A stretch of DNA of 64,000 bases from Paracoccaceae bacterium (GTDB lineage Bacteria > Pseudomonadota > Alphaproteobacteria > Rhodobacterales > Rhodobacteraceae): positions 1 through 64,000 of the forward strand of contig JAAFAB010000003.1 of assembly GCA_018222585.1 (NCBI GenBank), written 5' to 3'. The position numbers and the translations under genes were made by a program. This document shows, piece after piece, positions 8,443 through 16,686 of the stretch; position 1 is the stretch's first letter; every line of letters starts with the position of its first letter. The notes beneath the pieces were generated by a model that was not told the DNA's origin, did no database searches, and saw only the letters and a list, made by a program, of their open reading frames with translations.

Positions 8443-9153
8443 ATGGGCCAGCATCATCTTCCGGGCAACCCCCCGATCCCGCTGATTCTGCGTCGCTCGG
8501 CCCAGGCCAGGCGGATTTCCCTGCGGGTCTCCTCGCTGGACGGCCGGGTGACGCTGACCCTGCCCCGGCGGGTGCCCGAGCGCGAGGCCCTGGCCTTCGC
8601 CGCCGAGAAGGAGGGCTGGCTGCGTCACCACCTGGCCCGGCAGGGCGCGCCGGTGCAGGTCGCGCCCGGCATCCTGCTGCCGGTCGAGGGCGTGCCGCGC
8701 GAGATCGTCACGACGGCCCGGCGCGGGGTACGCCTGTTGCCGGACCGGATCGAGGTCTCCGGCCACGCCCCCGGTCCGCGCCTGGCCGCCTGGCTGCGCG
8801 AACTTGCCCGCGACCGGCTCAGCGCCGCCTGCGACCGCCATGCCGCCGCGCTCGGCCTGCCCTATGCCCGGATCACCCTGCGCGACACGCGCTCCCGCTG
8901 GGGCTCCTGCACCCAGGACGGGGCGCTGATGTTCTCCTGGCGGCTGATCCTCGCCGCCCCGGACGTGCTCGACTACGTCGCGGCGCACGAGGTGGCCCAT
9001 CTGGCCGAGATGAACCATTCGCCGGACTTCTGGGCAGTGGTGACCCGGCTCTACGGCGACTACGGCCCGCCCCGCGCCTGGCTGAAGCGTGAGGGCAATG
9101 CCCTGCACCGCTATCGGTTCGATGCCCCGGAGCCGGACGAGGCGGCGGCTTGA
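8443..9153 (+). CDS. YgjP/SprT-like zinc metallopeptidase (DUF45)
   Basis: The 236-residue protein has the gluzincin-like motif HEVAHLAEMNHSPDFW, in which the two His residues of HExxH and a third His bind zinc, and the family motif RSRWGSCTQDG. Members are putative metalloproteases, sometimes next to restriction systems. The start at 8443 follows a perfect AGGAGG. A longer open frame upstream overlaps the divergent TIGR02300 gene and is not used. Expected to be cytoplasmic because no signal peptide is seen. Confidence 0.85.
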   Translation: MGQHHLPGNPPIPLILRRSAQARRISLRVSSLDGRVTLTLPRRVPEREALAFAAEKEGWLRHHLARQGAPVQVAPGILLPVEGVPREIVTTARRGVRLLPDRIEVSGHAPGPRLAAWLRELARDRLSAACDRHAAALGLPYARITLRDTRSRWGSCTQDGALMFSWRLILAAPDVLDYVAAHEVAHLAEMNHSPDFWAVVTRLYGDYGPPRAWLKREGNALHRYRFDAPEPDEAAA

Positions 9154-9165
9154 CGCTGAACGGAT

Positions 9166-9177
9166 TTGTGATCACAA
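9166..9177. promoter_or_regulatory. Palindromic operator TTGTGATCACAA upstream of gntR
   Basis: A perfect 12-bp palindrome lies 8 bp before the GntR-family start codon. FadR-subgroup GntR proteins bind short palindromes with a TGTnnnACA-like shape and often repress their own genes. Autoregulation is inferred. Confidence 0.5.
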
Positions 9178-9184
9178 GCAGATC

Positions 9185-9832
9185 ATGCTGATCCAGACAC
9201 GCCCCGACCCCTCGCCATCCGCCCATGACCGTGTCTATCGCGGCCTGCGCACACGCATCATGCATGGCGAGATCGAGCCCGGCCACGCGCTGACCCTGCG
9301 CGGTATCGGACGCGAGTTCGATGTCTCGATGACGCCCGCGCGCGAAGCGGTGCGGCGGCTGGTCGCCGAGGGCGCGCTGCAGCTGTCCTCCTCGGGGCGG
9401 GTGTCGACGCCGGACCTGTCCAACGAGCGGATCGAGGAGCTGGCGGCCCTGCGCGCGCTGATCGAGGTCGAGCTGTCGACCCGCGCCCTGCCGCGTGCCC
9501 ACATGGCGCTGATCGACCGGCTGCAGCTGATCAACGGCACCATCGCCGACGCGGTGCGCGCCCATGACCCGGTGGGCTACATCCGCACCAACCTGGAGTT
9601 TCACCGCACCCTCTACCTGCGCGCCCAGGCGCCGGCGATGCTGGCCATGGCCGAGACCGTCTGGCTGCAGCTCGGCCCCACCATGTGCAAGCTCTATGGC
9701 CGGATGAACCGCACCGAGGCACCGCATTTCCACCGCCACATCATCGCCGCGCTGAAGGCCGGGGACGAGCCGGGGCTGCGGCTGGCGGTGCGCTCCGACG
9801 TGACCCAGGGGTTGCGGATGCTGACCAGCTGA
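9185..9832 (+). CDS. GntR-family transcriptional regulator (FadR/FCD subgroup)
   Basis: The 215-residue protein has an N-terminal winged helix-turn-helix (about 8-75; LRGIGREFDVSMTPAREAVR) and a helical FCD ligand domain (about 85-210) with His residues (LEFHRTL, HFHRHI) that in this family hold a metal ion and a carboxylate. It therefore probably senses a small carboxylate. It is alone: the gene to the right converges on it and the gene to the left is a peptidase, so its targets may be elsewhere. The start at 9185 follows the palindrome TTGTGATCACAA. Confidence 0.88.
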   Translation: MLIQTRPDPSPSAHDRVYRGLRTRIMHGEIEPGHALTLRGIGREFDVSMTPAREAVRRLVAEGALQLSSSGRVSTPDLSNERIEELAALRALIEVELSTRALPRAHMALIDRLQLINGTIADAVRAHDPVGYIRTNLEFHRTLYLRAQAPAMLAMAETVWLQLGPTMCKLYGRMNRTEAPHFHRHIIAALKAGDEPGLRLAVRSDVTQGLRMLTS

Positions 9833-9841
9833 CTGCGGACC

Positions 9842-9856
9842 GGGGGCGCTGCCCCC
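9842..9856. terminator. Hairpin after gntR in a convergent gap
   Basis: GGGGGC and GCCCCC pair around a GCT loop, ten bases after the gntR stop. There is no T-run, so it is a hairpin-only candidate. Similar GC boxes occur in other convergent gaps of this window (near 23850 and 39945). Confidence 0.35.
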
Positions 9857-9991
9857 TCGTCTGCCCAGCAACCGCGGCAGATGCGCGGCTGCGATCAACG
9901 GCAGGGCGACCCCTTGCCCCGGGCGCCGGGGCGCAGCCCCCGCCGCGAGGGGGCTCGATGCCCCCGGAGGGGCGCGCCCTCGCGGCGCAAG

Positions 9992-11266
9992 CTATCGGAT
10001 CCAGATCGCGCGGAAGTCGTTGACGTTGGTGCCGGTCGGACCGGGGGCGAAGATCTCTCCCGCGGCCTCGAAAGCGGTGTAGGCGTCATTGCCGGCAAGC
10101 GCCTCGGCCGGATCCACCCCGGCGGCGCGGATCGCCCCGGCGGTTCCGGAATCGGCAAAGGCCCCCGCATTGTCCTCCGAGCCGTCGATGCCGTCGGTAT
10201 CCGCCGCAAGGGCCAGGATGCCCTCGCAGCCCTCGATCTCCAGGGCCAGCGACAGCAGGAACTCGCTATTGCGACCGCCGCGCCCCCGGCCGCGCAGGGT
10301 CACCGTCGTCTCGCCCCCCGAGAGCATCAGCACCGGCGCGCGGAACGGGCGGCTGCGGCTGCGCACCTCGCGCGCCATGGCGGCCTGCACACGCGCCACC
10401 TCGCGCGCTTCGCCCTCCATGGCGTCGGACAGGATCACCGCCGGGATCCCCTCGGCCTCGGCCAGCGCGGCCGCCGCCTCCAGCGAGCGGGCGGCGGAGG
10501 CGATCACATGCACCTCGTTGCGGGCAAAGCGGGCATCTCCGGGGGCAGGCGCATCCTCGGGTGCCTCGTCGAGGAAGCGGCGGATCCGGTCCGGCAGGCG
10601 GATGTCATGGGTCCGCAGCGCCGCCAGCGCCTCGGCCCGCCCCTTGGCACAGGGCACCGTGGGGCCCGAGGCGACCTGCGCCGGGTCGTCGCCCGGCACG
10701 TCCGAGACGATCAGGCTGACCACCCGCGCGGGGGCCGCCGCCGCCGCCAGGCGCCCGCCCTTGACCGCCGAGACCTGCTTGCGGATCGCGTTCATCGCCG
10801 AGATCGGCGCGCCGGAGGCCAGCAGCGCCGTGTTCAGCGCCTGCTCGTCCTCCAGGCTGAGCCCTGCCGGCGGCGCGGCCAGCAGGGCCGAGCCGCCGCC
10901 GGTCACCAGGGCGACGACCAGGTCATCCTCGGTCAGCCCGTCCAGCAGCGCCAGCATCCGCGCGGTGGCGGCCTCGCCCGCCACATCGGGCACCGGGTGG
11001 GCGGCCTCGACCACCTCCAGCGCCCGGCAGGGCGCGGCATAGCCGTAGCGTGTGATCACCAGCCCCTCCAGCGGGCCATGGCCCGCCGCCTCCCAGGCCG
11101 CTTCGAAAGCCTGCGCCAGCTGCGCCGCACCCTTGCCGGCCCCGAGGACGATCGTGCGCCCCTTCGGTGGCGCGGGCAGGCGCCCCTCCAGCGCACGGGC
11201 AGGGTCGGCGGCGGCGACCGCAGCCTCGAAGAGGCGAGTGAGAAAGGCGCGTTCCTGATCGTTCAT
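9992..11266 (-). CDS. gckA: Glycerate 2-kinase (MOFRL family, GckA/TtuD type)
   Basis: The 424-residue protein has the two halves of this family. The N-terminal DUF4147 domain has the glycine-rich segment GAGKGAAQLA and VTGGGSALL. The C-terminal MOFRL domain is marked by SGGETTVTLRGRGRGGRNSE and LAADTDGIDGSEDNAGA. It phosphorylates D-glycerate to 2-phosphoglycerate, feeding glyoxylate, serine or tartrate carbon into glycolysis. GGAGA precedes the ATG. A strong hairpin separates it from the upstream metallophosphoesterase, so it may be transcribed on its own. Confidence 0.92.
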   Translation of the reverse strand: MNDQERAFLTRLFEAAVAAADPARALEGRLPAPPKGRTIVLGAGKGAAQLAQAFEAAWEAAGHGPLEGLVITRYGYAAPCRALEVVEAAHPVPDVAGEAATARMLALLDGLTEDDLVVALVTGGGSALLAAPPAGLSLEDEQALNTALLASGAPISAMNAIRKQVSAVKGGRLAAAAAPARVVSLIVSDVPGDDPAQVASGPTVPCAKGRAEALAALRTHDIRLPDRIRRFLDEAPEDAPAPGDARFARNEVHVIASAARSLEAAAALAEAEGIPAVILSDAMEGEAREVARVQAAMAREVRSRSRPFRAPVLMLSGGETTVTLRGRGRGGRNSEFLLSLALEIEGCEGILALAADTDGIDGSEDNAGAFADSGTAGAIRAAGVDPAEALAGNDAYTAFEAAGEIFAPGPTGTNVNDFRAIWIR

Positions 11267-11320
11267 GAAGGTCTCCGACTGATCTGCCGCCAGTCTAGCG
11301 ACCGGGCGCCGGCCCGCAAT

Positions 11321-11353
11321 CCCGCGTCGGGTCCGCAGCGGACCCGACGCGGG
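11321..11353. terminator. Perfect 16-bp stem hairpin upstream of gckA
   Basis: Two 16-bp arms (11321-11336 and 11338-11353, CCCGCGTCGGGTCCGC and its complement) flank a single base, so the real loop opens a few pairs. It lies between the metallophosphoesterase stop and the gckA start, both on the minus strand. No T-run follows. It may end the upstream operon or stabilise its mRNA. Confidence 0.5.
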
Positions 11354-11375
11354 CCGGCCGCAGGCGCGCAGCCAC

Positions 11376-12218
11376 TCAGACCGCGCGCAACTGCTGGTAG
11401 ACCTGCGCCTCAGGCGCCGGTCCGACCCGCAGCCAGGCCCCCTCCTCGCGGCGGAACAGCGCGGTGCGCGAGGGGGCGAAGACCTGCCGCCCGGCCCTGG
11501 ACTGCGCGCTCCAGGTGGTCACGCGCAAAGCGCCGCCCGGTTCCCAGTCCAGCAGGTTGAAGGTGTTTTCCTCGCCGCGCTGCCGGGTCGACAGGCCGGT
11601 TCCGGCCTCGACCAGCAACAGCCCCGGCGCGGCGCGCACCGGCCCCGAGGCGGCGCGGTGCAGATGCCCCGACAGCACCACCTGCGCCCCGCAGTCCGCC
11701 AGTTCCTTCAGCGCCGCCCGCGCACCGCGCATCGGTTTCTTGTCGGTATCGGGTCCGTGCTCCAGCGGGTGATGCAGTGCGACAAGGCGCAGCGGCGCCG
11801 GGTGCTGTTCGAACAGCCAGCAGACCCGCGACCGTGCCGAGCGGCGGAACCGGCCCGTCTGCCAGGAGAAGGGATTCACCGTGTTCACCCCGACGACCGA
11901 CATGGCGCCATCGGTGAAAAAGGGCTCCGTCTCGGCACAGACGTGGCGGCGATAGCGGCGGAAGGGCGCGAGGAAGCGGACAAACAGGTTGTCGAGCGGC
12001 GTGTCGTGGTTGCCCGGCACCGAGAGCACCGGCACCCCGATACGCGCCAGGAAGTCCCGGGCCCGCGCGAACTGCGACTCCCGCGCCCTCTGGGTGAAAT
12101 CGCCCGAGATCACCACCAGGTCGGGCGAAAGGCTGCGGATCTGGGCCAGCAAAGGCGTTTCCAGCTCGGGCCGCGAGCGGCCGAAGTGCAGGTCGGAAAG
12201 GTGAAGGACACGGGTCAT
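11376..12218 (-). CDS. Calcineurin-like metallophosphoesterase
   Basis: The 280-residue protein shows all metal-binding signatures of the family: DLHFG, GDFTQ, GNHD, LHHP and GHLHR. It resembles CpdA-like phosphodiesterases (DNA-, cyclic-nucleotide- or lipid-linked phosphate esters), but the substrate cannot be fixed. Its ATG overlaps the stop of the preceding diacylglycerol-kinase-like gene by four bases (ATGA). The coupled pair suggests a lipid-phosphate role, which is inference. Confidence 0.88.
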   Translation of the reverse strand: MTRVLHLSDLHFGRSRPELETPLLAQIRSLSPDLVVISGDFTQRARESQFARARDFLARIGVPVLSVPGNHDTPLDNLFVRFLAPFRRYRRHVCAETEPFFTDGAMSVVGVNTVNPFSWQTGRFRRSARSRVCWLFEQHPAPLRLVALHHPLEHGPDTDKKPMRGARAALKELADCGAQVVLSGHLHRAASGPVRAAPGLLLVEAGTGLSTRQRGEENTFNLLDWEPGGALRVTTWSAQSRAGRQVFAPSRTALFRREEGAWLRVGPAPEAQVYQQLRAV

Positions 12219-13168
12219 GACAGGCGCTCTCCCGGGATCAGCACGTCGAGGGGCGTCTCGGACATGGCAAAATCGAAGGGTGGCGCGGCCCGGCGCTTCT
12301 CTCCGTCATAGGCCAGCAGGGGACGGTGCGAGGCGGTCTCGACCCGGATCCGGGCGGCCTCGACCAGCTCGTAGTCGCGCCCTTCCTGCATCGTCCGGGT
12401 GACCAGCCGCCAGGCCAGCCGGAACAGCGCGGCGCGGCTCTGGCCGCAGCCGATCAGGACCGCCAGCCGATCGCGGTGGATCGCGCCACGGCCACCGAGG
12501 TTGAAACGCTCCAGCTGATAGGCCGAGCGCGCCACGAACAGCAGCGGCGTGCGGACGCGGCGCGTGCCGCCCTCGGGGTCCTCCAGCACCAGCCGCATCG
12601 GGCGCTGGAACCGCCAGAATGTGCGCACCACCGACCAGTGCGCCATCAGGCGGCGACGTCCGAACCGGCGATATATGTCCTCACGCTCCTTCAGGATCGA
12701 GGGATAGATCCCCAGCGAGGCATTGTTGAGGAAGACCTGCCCGTTGACCGTGGCGATGCGGATCTCGCGGCGCTCTGCCTGCAGCAGGGCACGGGCGGCC
12801 TCTTCGGGCGACTCGGGCAGGCCGAGGCCCCGGGTGAAATAGTTGAAGGTCCCCATCGGCAGCGCCGCAAGGGCCGCCTGCTGACCGTGCAGGGCGCCGG
12901 CCACGGCCATCACCGTGCCGTCACCGCCGGCCGCGACGACGGTGCGGGCCCCCGCCGCGATCTCTTCGGCGATCAGGCTGCGCAGGTCGTCCTTCGGGTC
13001 CCAGTGGCGCAGCCGCGCATCGCCCTGCGCAAGCACCTCCATGGCGCGATCCAGGGCGGCACCGTCACGGGCATTGGTGCCCGAGTGGCGATTGGCGATG
13101 ACGAGGAAGGGGCCGTTCCCGGGCTGGGGCGCCCGGAGGTCGTCTTCCTGATAGGCGATCTGGGCCAT
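12215..13168 (-). CDS. Diacylglycerol-kinase catalytic-domain protein (lipid kinase, YegS/DgkB-like)
   Basis: The 317-residue protein carries the catalytic glycine loop VVAAGGDGTVMAVAG and PMGTFNYFTRG, the signature of bacterial lipid kinases. Such enzymes phosphorylate diacylglycerol, phosphatidylglycerol or sphingoid lipids with ATP at the inner membrane. It is translationally coupled to the metallophosphoesterase. It lies 78 bp after the DUF1523 gene, with a hairpin in between, so it may be read partly from the long upstream operon. Confidence 0.85.
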   Translation of the reverse strand: MAQIAYQEDDLRAPQPGNGPFLVIANRHSGTNARDGAALDRAMEVLAQGDARLRHWDPKDDLRSLIAEEIAAGARTVVAAGGDGTVMAVAGALHGQQAALAALPMGTFNYFTRGLGLPESPEEAARALLQAERREIRIATVNGQVFLNNASLGIYPSILKEREDIYRRFGRRRLMAHWSVVRTFWRFQRPMRLVLEDPEGGTRRVRTPLLFVARSAYQLERFNLGGRGAIHRDRLAVLIGCGQSRAALFRLAWRLVTRTMQEGRDYELVEAARIRVETASHRPLLAYDGEKRRAAPPFDFAMSETPLDVLIPGERLS

Positions 13169-13202
13169 GGGCCTCTCCCCGGAGATTGATTACCGGGGAC
13201 AA

Positions 13203-13235
13203 CGCCGGGCGGGCGGAAAGGTTGCGCGCCCGGCG
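13203..13235. terminator. GC hairpin between the DUF1523 and lipid-kinase genes
   Basis: CGCCGGGC (13203-13210) pairs with GCCCGGCG (13228-13235) across a 17-nt loop. It may weaken read-through from the upstream seven-gene run. No T-run is visible. Confidence 0.3.
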
Positions 13236-13246
13236 TGGACCTTGCG

Positions 13247-13873
13247 TCACTTCTTGCGCCGCCAGGAGGAGAACCAGCCGCTGAGCCGCCCGCGCCCCTC
13301 GTCCCAGCTGTCCCCGGCATCTTCCAGCACCGGGTCGATGCGGGCTCGGCGGAACCGCAGCCAGCGCACCCGGATGGCCCAGAAGATCGCCGCCAGCACC
13401 AGCAGGATGATGATGTTCATCCAGGGGATGATGGTCACGTCCGGGTTGTCCACCGCCCGGATCCCGACCGCATTGGGAAAGATCGAGATGAACTCGTTGC
13501 GCCATCCGTAGTGGGTGATCACCGCCCATTGCGGCGCCGCCGAGGTCGAGCGCAGGTCCGCCGCCTCGGTCTGCAGGTTGTTGGTGTCGAACTTGAAGTA
13601 GGGCGGCCAGCCCCAGCCGGTGTCCTCGTTGCGATAGACCATCGGACGGCCGTTCTCGCGGATCGTCTGGATGAAGAAGACATCGCGGTTGGCGGTGCCC
13701 TGGGCACTGCCGGTATCCGCCTTGGCCCAGAAGATCGAGTTCTCGCCGAAGTCGACCCGGCGCTCGAAGGTATCGGTGACCCGGACCACGTCGTGCTGTG
13801 GAAGCGTGTAGTGGAAGAAGGCGACGATGATCAGCCAGAAGATGCCCCAGAGGGCCCATTTCACGTAGCGCAT
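13247..13873 (-). CDS. DUF1523-family membrane protein
   Basis: The 208-residue protein has an N-terminal membrane segment (about 7-24), a polar region of about 120 residues that is probably periplasmic, a second membrane segment (about 151-170; IILLVLAAIFWAIRV) and a basic cytoplasmic tail rich in Arg, Trp and Lys. DUF1523 has no known function and occurs in Rhodobacterales. It follows the 89-residue membrane protein by 10 bp and is the last of a seven-gene same-strand run with an AAA+ ATPase. Confidence 0.8.
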   Translation of the reverse strand: MRYVKWALWGIFWLIIVAFFHYTLPQHDVVRVTDTFERRVDFGENSIFWAKADTGSAQGTANRDVFFIQTIRENGRPMVYRNEDTGWGWPPYFKFDTNNLQTEAADLRSTSAAPQWAVITHYGWRNEFISIFPNAVGIRAVDNPDVTIIPWMNIIILLVLAAIFWAIRVRWLRFRRARIDPVLEDAGDSWDEGRGRLSGWFSSWRRKK

Positions 13874-13883
13874 GGCTGTCTCC

Positions 13884-14153
13884 TTACATGAAGTTCACGG
13901 CGTAGATGATGAAGGCCACCACCAGCACGGGCACGATGTAGATAAGCAGGATCAGCTTGCGGCGAAAGCTGTCGTCATACTCGTCCAGGCCCTTTTCGAC
14001 ATAGTCACGACGGTCGCCGGGGCGCCCCTCGTCTTCCCAGTCGCGGCGCAGCTTGCGGCGGCGCACCTGGCGCGACCAGATCGAAACCACCACATAGGCC
14101 ACCGTGGCGACAAGAAAACCGATGACGGCAACGCGGAGGAAGGCGAGAACCAT
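13884..14153 (-). CDS. Small membrane protein with two TM helices, unknown function
   Basis: The 89-residue protein has TM helices at about 5-24 and 64-85. The segment between them is charged (RRRKLRRDWEDEGRPGDRRD). A single base separates its ATG from the DUF6638 stop, so the two are very likely cotranslated. I do not recognise the family; its conserved neighbours (DUF6638, DUF1523) suggest a shared membrane complex. Confidence 0.7.
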   Translation of the reverse strand: MVLAFLRVAVIGFLVATVAYVVVSIWSRQVRRRKLRRDWEDEGRPGDRRDYVEKGLDEYDDSFRRKLILLIYIVPVLVVAFIIYAVNFM

Positions 14154-14154
14154 G

Positions 14155-15531
14155 CTATCTCCTTTCGCGGATCACCGCGCCCCAGGGCCCGACGAAGGGC
14201 ACCGGGTCGGGCTTGGGGCGGGCCGAGGCGCGCGACCAGGGGCCGGGGCGGGCCACGTCCTGCGGCGCCTCCGCCGGGCCATGGCCGAAGAGCGCCTCGC
14301 GCATCCGCGGCTTGTCGGCCTGGTAATCGCGCGCCAGCATGGCGGCGGCATAGCTTTTGCGGGCCTCGGGCCAGTCGCGATAGAGCTGGTAGAACAGCTC
14401 CTTGTGGCAGATGAACAGCTGCAGCATGTCCAGTGGACACAGCTCTGCCAGCAGGCGGTTGACCAGCGGCGCCTCGGTACAGTCGGCCGCGCGCAGGGCA
14501 TAGAAATAGGCCGGATCGTCGGGCGAGAGGCGCGGGCGGCGACCGCCCTCCTCCAGCGCCTGCACGATGTGGCGCAGTTGGTGGTAGGCGTCGGGCAGAT
14601 CCTCGGCATGGCGGCGGGCGATCTGGCGCAGCTCGCGGTCGCCGGCCTCCGAGAGATCCGCGTCGCCCTCGGCCGTCGCGACCACCATGCAATCCATCTT
14701 GCGGCGCAGGATCGCCGCCGCATCAATGCCGCGCGCATGGGTCAGCGCCTGCACCAGCCCGTTGCCATGCAGCCAGGCCGCCAGGTCACGCCGCGCCTCC
14801 AGCGCGATGACCGGCAGCGGCGCCTTGCCAAGCTGACCCGGATCGCGGGCGATGATCGCCGGATCATCCACCGCCGAGAACAGGTAGGCCCCGCCCAGAT
14901 GCGCCGTCCAGAAGTTGTCCTGGGTGAATTTCACCTGCTTCAGCGTCACCGGGTTGCGCGTCACGTCGCCGGTCCGGCGCGCCAGCTCGATCATCTCGGC
15001 GATCAGCTGATCGTCGAACCAGGCGTCCTCCTCGCTGAGGAACCGGTCCGCCTTGCCGCTGAGTGCCGTGGCATCGCGCAGCGTCCCCGAGGCCGTATCC
15101 GCCTCGACCGAGACCCGCCGCACCTCCATCAGCCTGGCCGCGCTGTCCAGCCGGAAGACGCCGTTGACCAGCTCTCCCGCCACCGCGTCCCGCGCGGTCA
15201 GGGCAAAGAGCGCCGCCTCGTTGGCTTCGATGAAATCGCGCAGGATGGCGCGGGTGGTCGAGAAGGAGGCCTCGAGCAGCGGCGCGGTCTTCTGGCGGGT
15301 GGTCAGCAGGATGAACTGCCGATTGACCCCGTTGTGGTTGAGGTACTGCCTGTCGCCCAGTTCGTCCGCCACCTCGGGCGAATAGCCCGAGATATCGACA
15401 TGGAAATCGGTGAGCGCGGTGCGCTTGCCGGTCAGGTGGAGGAGCGCACGGTTATAGCGCTCGACCAGCGCAGGCGTGTCGACCGGAGTGAGGTTGCCGT
15501 AGAGAAGGCCGGTGCGGATGAGGCGGTTCAT
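14155..15531 (-). CDS. DUF6638-family protein
   Basis: The 458-residue protein begins MNRLIRTGLLYGNLTPVDTP, as do other members of this Rhodobacterales family of unknown function. It has no signal peptide or TM segment and looks mainly helical; the C-terminal 40 residues are Pro- and Arg-rich and probably disordered. Its start overlaps the stop of the AT-rich membrane protein by four bases (ATGA). The neighbourhood of AAA+ ATPase, coiled-coil and membrane proteins suggests a role in one complex. Confidence 0.8.
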   Translation of the reverse strand: MNRLIRTGLLYGNLTPVDTPALVERYNRALLHLTGKRTALTDFHVDISGYSPEVADELGDRQYLNHNGVNRQFILLTTRQKTAPLLEASFSTTRAILRDFIEANEAALFALTARDAVAGELVNGVFRLDSAARLMEVRRVSVEADTASGTLRDATALSGKADRFLSEEDAWFDDQLIAEMIELARRTGDVTRNPVTLKQVKFTQDNFWTAHLGGAYLFSAVDDPAIIARDPGQLGKAPLPVIALEARRDLAAWLHGNGLVQALTHARGIDAAAILRRKMDCMVVATAEGDADLSEAGDRELRQIARRHAEDLPDAYHQLRHIVQALEEGGRRPRLSPDDPAYFYALRAADCTEAPLVNRLLAELCPLDMLQLFICHKELFYQLYRDWPEARKSYAAAMLARDYQADKPRMREALFGHGPAEAPQDVARPGPWSRASARPKPDPVPFVGPWGAVIRERR

Positions 15532-16247
15532 TGGAGGTCCTCTCCACCTAGCTTCTTTCTCAAGAAAGCTCTCACATCGGACAGAGACTCCTCCACATCT
15601 TTCGCGTAACTGTCAGGTTCTGGATCGATAGTATCATGGAGTATGTCTCTCTCTTTTAGAAGCATAGCGGCGTGTGCAGCCTTCTTTTCTGGATCATTCG
15701 CAGGATGGATGGTTTCAATCTTAGACCTAACGACACGGAATAATTCCCGCTCAAGGCCATTAAAACGCTTCATGTGATCCTCGAAGCTGTCCCCCCAGAC
15801 AGCCATAGCCTGAAGCTTTAATGCATAGAGAGCCACCATCTCTTCGGTGTGCGCTGACCATCGGTCGATGTAGACCTTCGCCCTTCGCAACTCGCTCTGG
15901 TCAACCAAATCCGGGAACTGTTCTTTTTCGTCCTCTGTCAAATGCCCTTCATTCGACCAAATCACTGGATACCTTAAGGCCCTCAATTGCTGTTGAGCTT
16001 TGGAAAGTCCAACGAGATAGTCCCGAGCGAGAGCATAGTCGCCATCATACTGGCGAGAAGCCTTCCACGAGCTAAGCCCCATTCCCGCAATAACAGCAGC
16101 AGCTGCGGCAGCGATCGAAACAATTAAATTTGCGAGTGCGCTGACTGCTTCTAGTCCTTCAGCCGTGAAGCCGGACAACGCCAACAAAGCAGCTAAACAA
16201 GCAAACAGCATGGCCGCAGGGATCCAGAGTACGCTAGCTGAACGCAT
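15528..16247 (-). CDS. AT-rich two-TM membrane protein, unknown, probably acquired
   Basis: The 239-residue protein has two N-terminal TM helices (about 7-27 and 37-57) and a helical, charged cytoplasmic domain (60-239) with the segment WKASRQYDGDYALARDYLVG. The shape recalls a broad class of small uncharacterised membrane proteins of accessory regions. Base composition is near 50% GC, far below its neighbours, which marks it as acquired. The start at 16247 follows AGGAGGA; a longer open frame upstream is GC-rich and unlikely to be coding. Despite its foreign composition its stop overlaps the DUF6638 start (ATGA). Confidence 0.75.
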   Translation of the reverse strand: MRSASVLWIPAAMLFACLAALLALSGFTAEGLEAVSALANLIVSIAAAAAAVIAGMGLSSWKASRQYDGDYALARDYLVGLSKAQQQLRALRYPVIWSNEGHLTEDEKEQFPDLVDQSELRRAKVYIDRWSAHTEEMVALYALKLQAMAVWGDSFEDHMKRFNGLERELFRVVRSKIETIHPANDPEKKAAHAAMLLKERDILHDTIDPEPDSYAKDVEESLSDVRAFLRKKLGGEDLQ

Positions 16248-16686
16248 ATCTCGTCCTCCTGCTCTCTCCCCCCTCAACCGTCTCACCAGCCCGGCAACGC
16301 CGCGCAGCACCCGACCCGCCCCGGTTCCCCAAAGGCGAACCTCCGGCTCGACAGGCGGGCGCAACACGCCCCCCCTCGGGTCCGGCGCTGCCCTCGGCAC
16401 CAGTGCCCCGACGTTGCAACTCCTCACTCATGAAACACCCTCACTTCAATGGCGGCAGCGCGGGGGAAGGCGGGTGGCTGCCACCCTACGAGATGTAGAG
16501 GGACCGCCTGGTTGCTGACGCCGAGGTGCTCTCCTCCAACAAGATGCCGAGAGGTTGCCCCGCCGCCAGAGTTGGATTGCATCCACCCTACGCAAGCGGC
16601 GCCATCCGCGCGCAAGGCCCGGGGGCCCGCCAAATCCGTAGGGTGGGTGACAACCCACCTTCCCCCGGCATCCGGACACGGCTCCA
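16248..16686. repeat. 439-bp gap with three TAGGGTGG-type inverted repeats
   Basis: No convincing gene is seen. Three related dyads occur: GGGTGG-CTG-CCACCC then TACG (16472-16490), CATCCACCCTACG (16580-16592), and GTAGGGTGGGT pairing with AACCCACC (16639-16659). The first two are in the minus orientation, the third in the plus. This resembles the small palindromic intergenic repeats common in proteobacteria. A degenerate relative lies near 27097-27117. The gap separates the AAA+ gene from the AT-rich gene. Confidence 0.5.

Noticed and set aside
16234-16431. Open frame of 65 codons (MSEELQRRGTGAEGS...) in the gap between AAA+ and the AT-rich gene
   Set aside because: It is low-complexity Gly/Arg/Ala sequence, runs into the real gene start in another frame and has no recognised motif.
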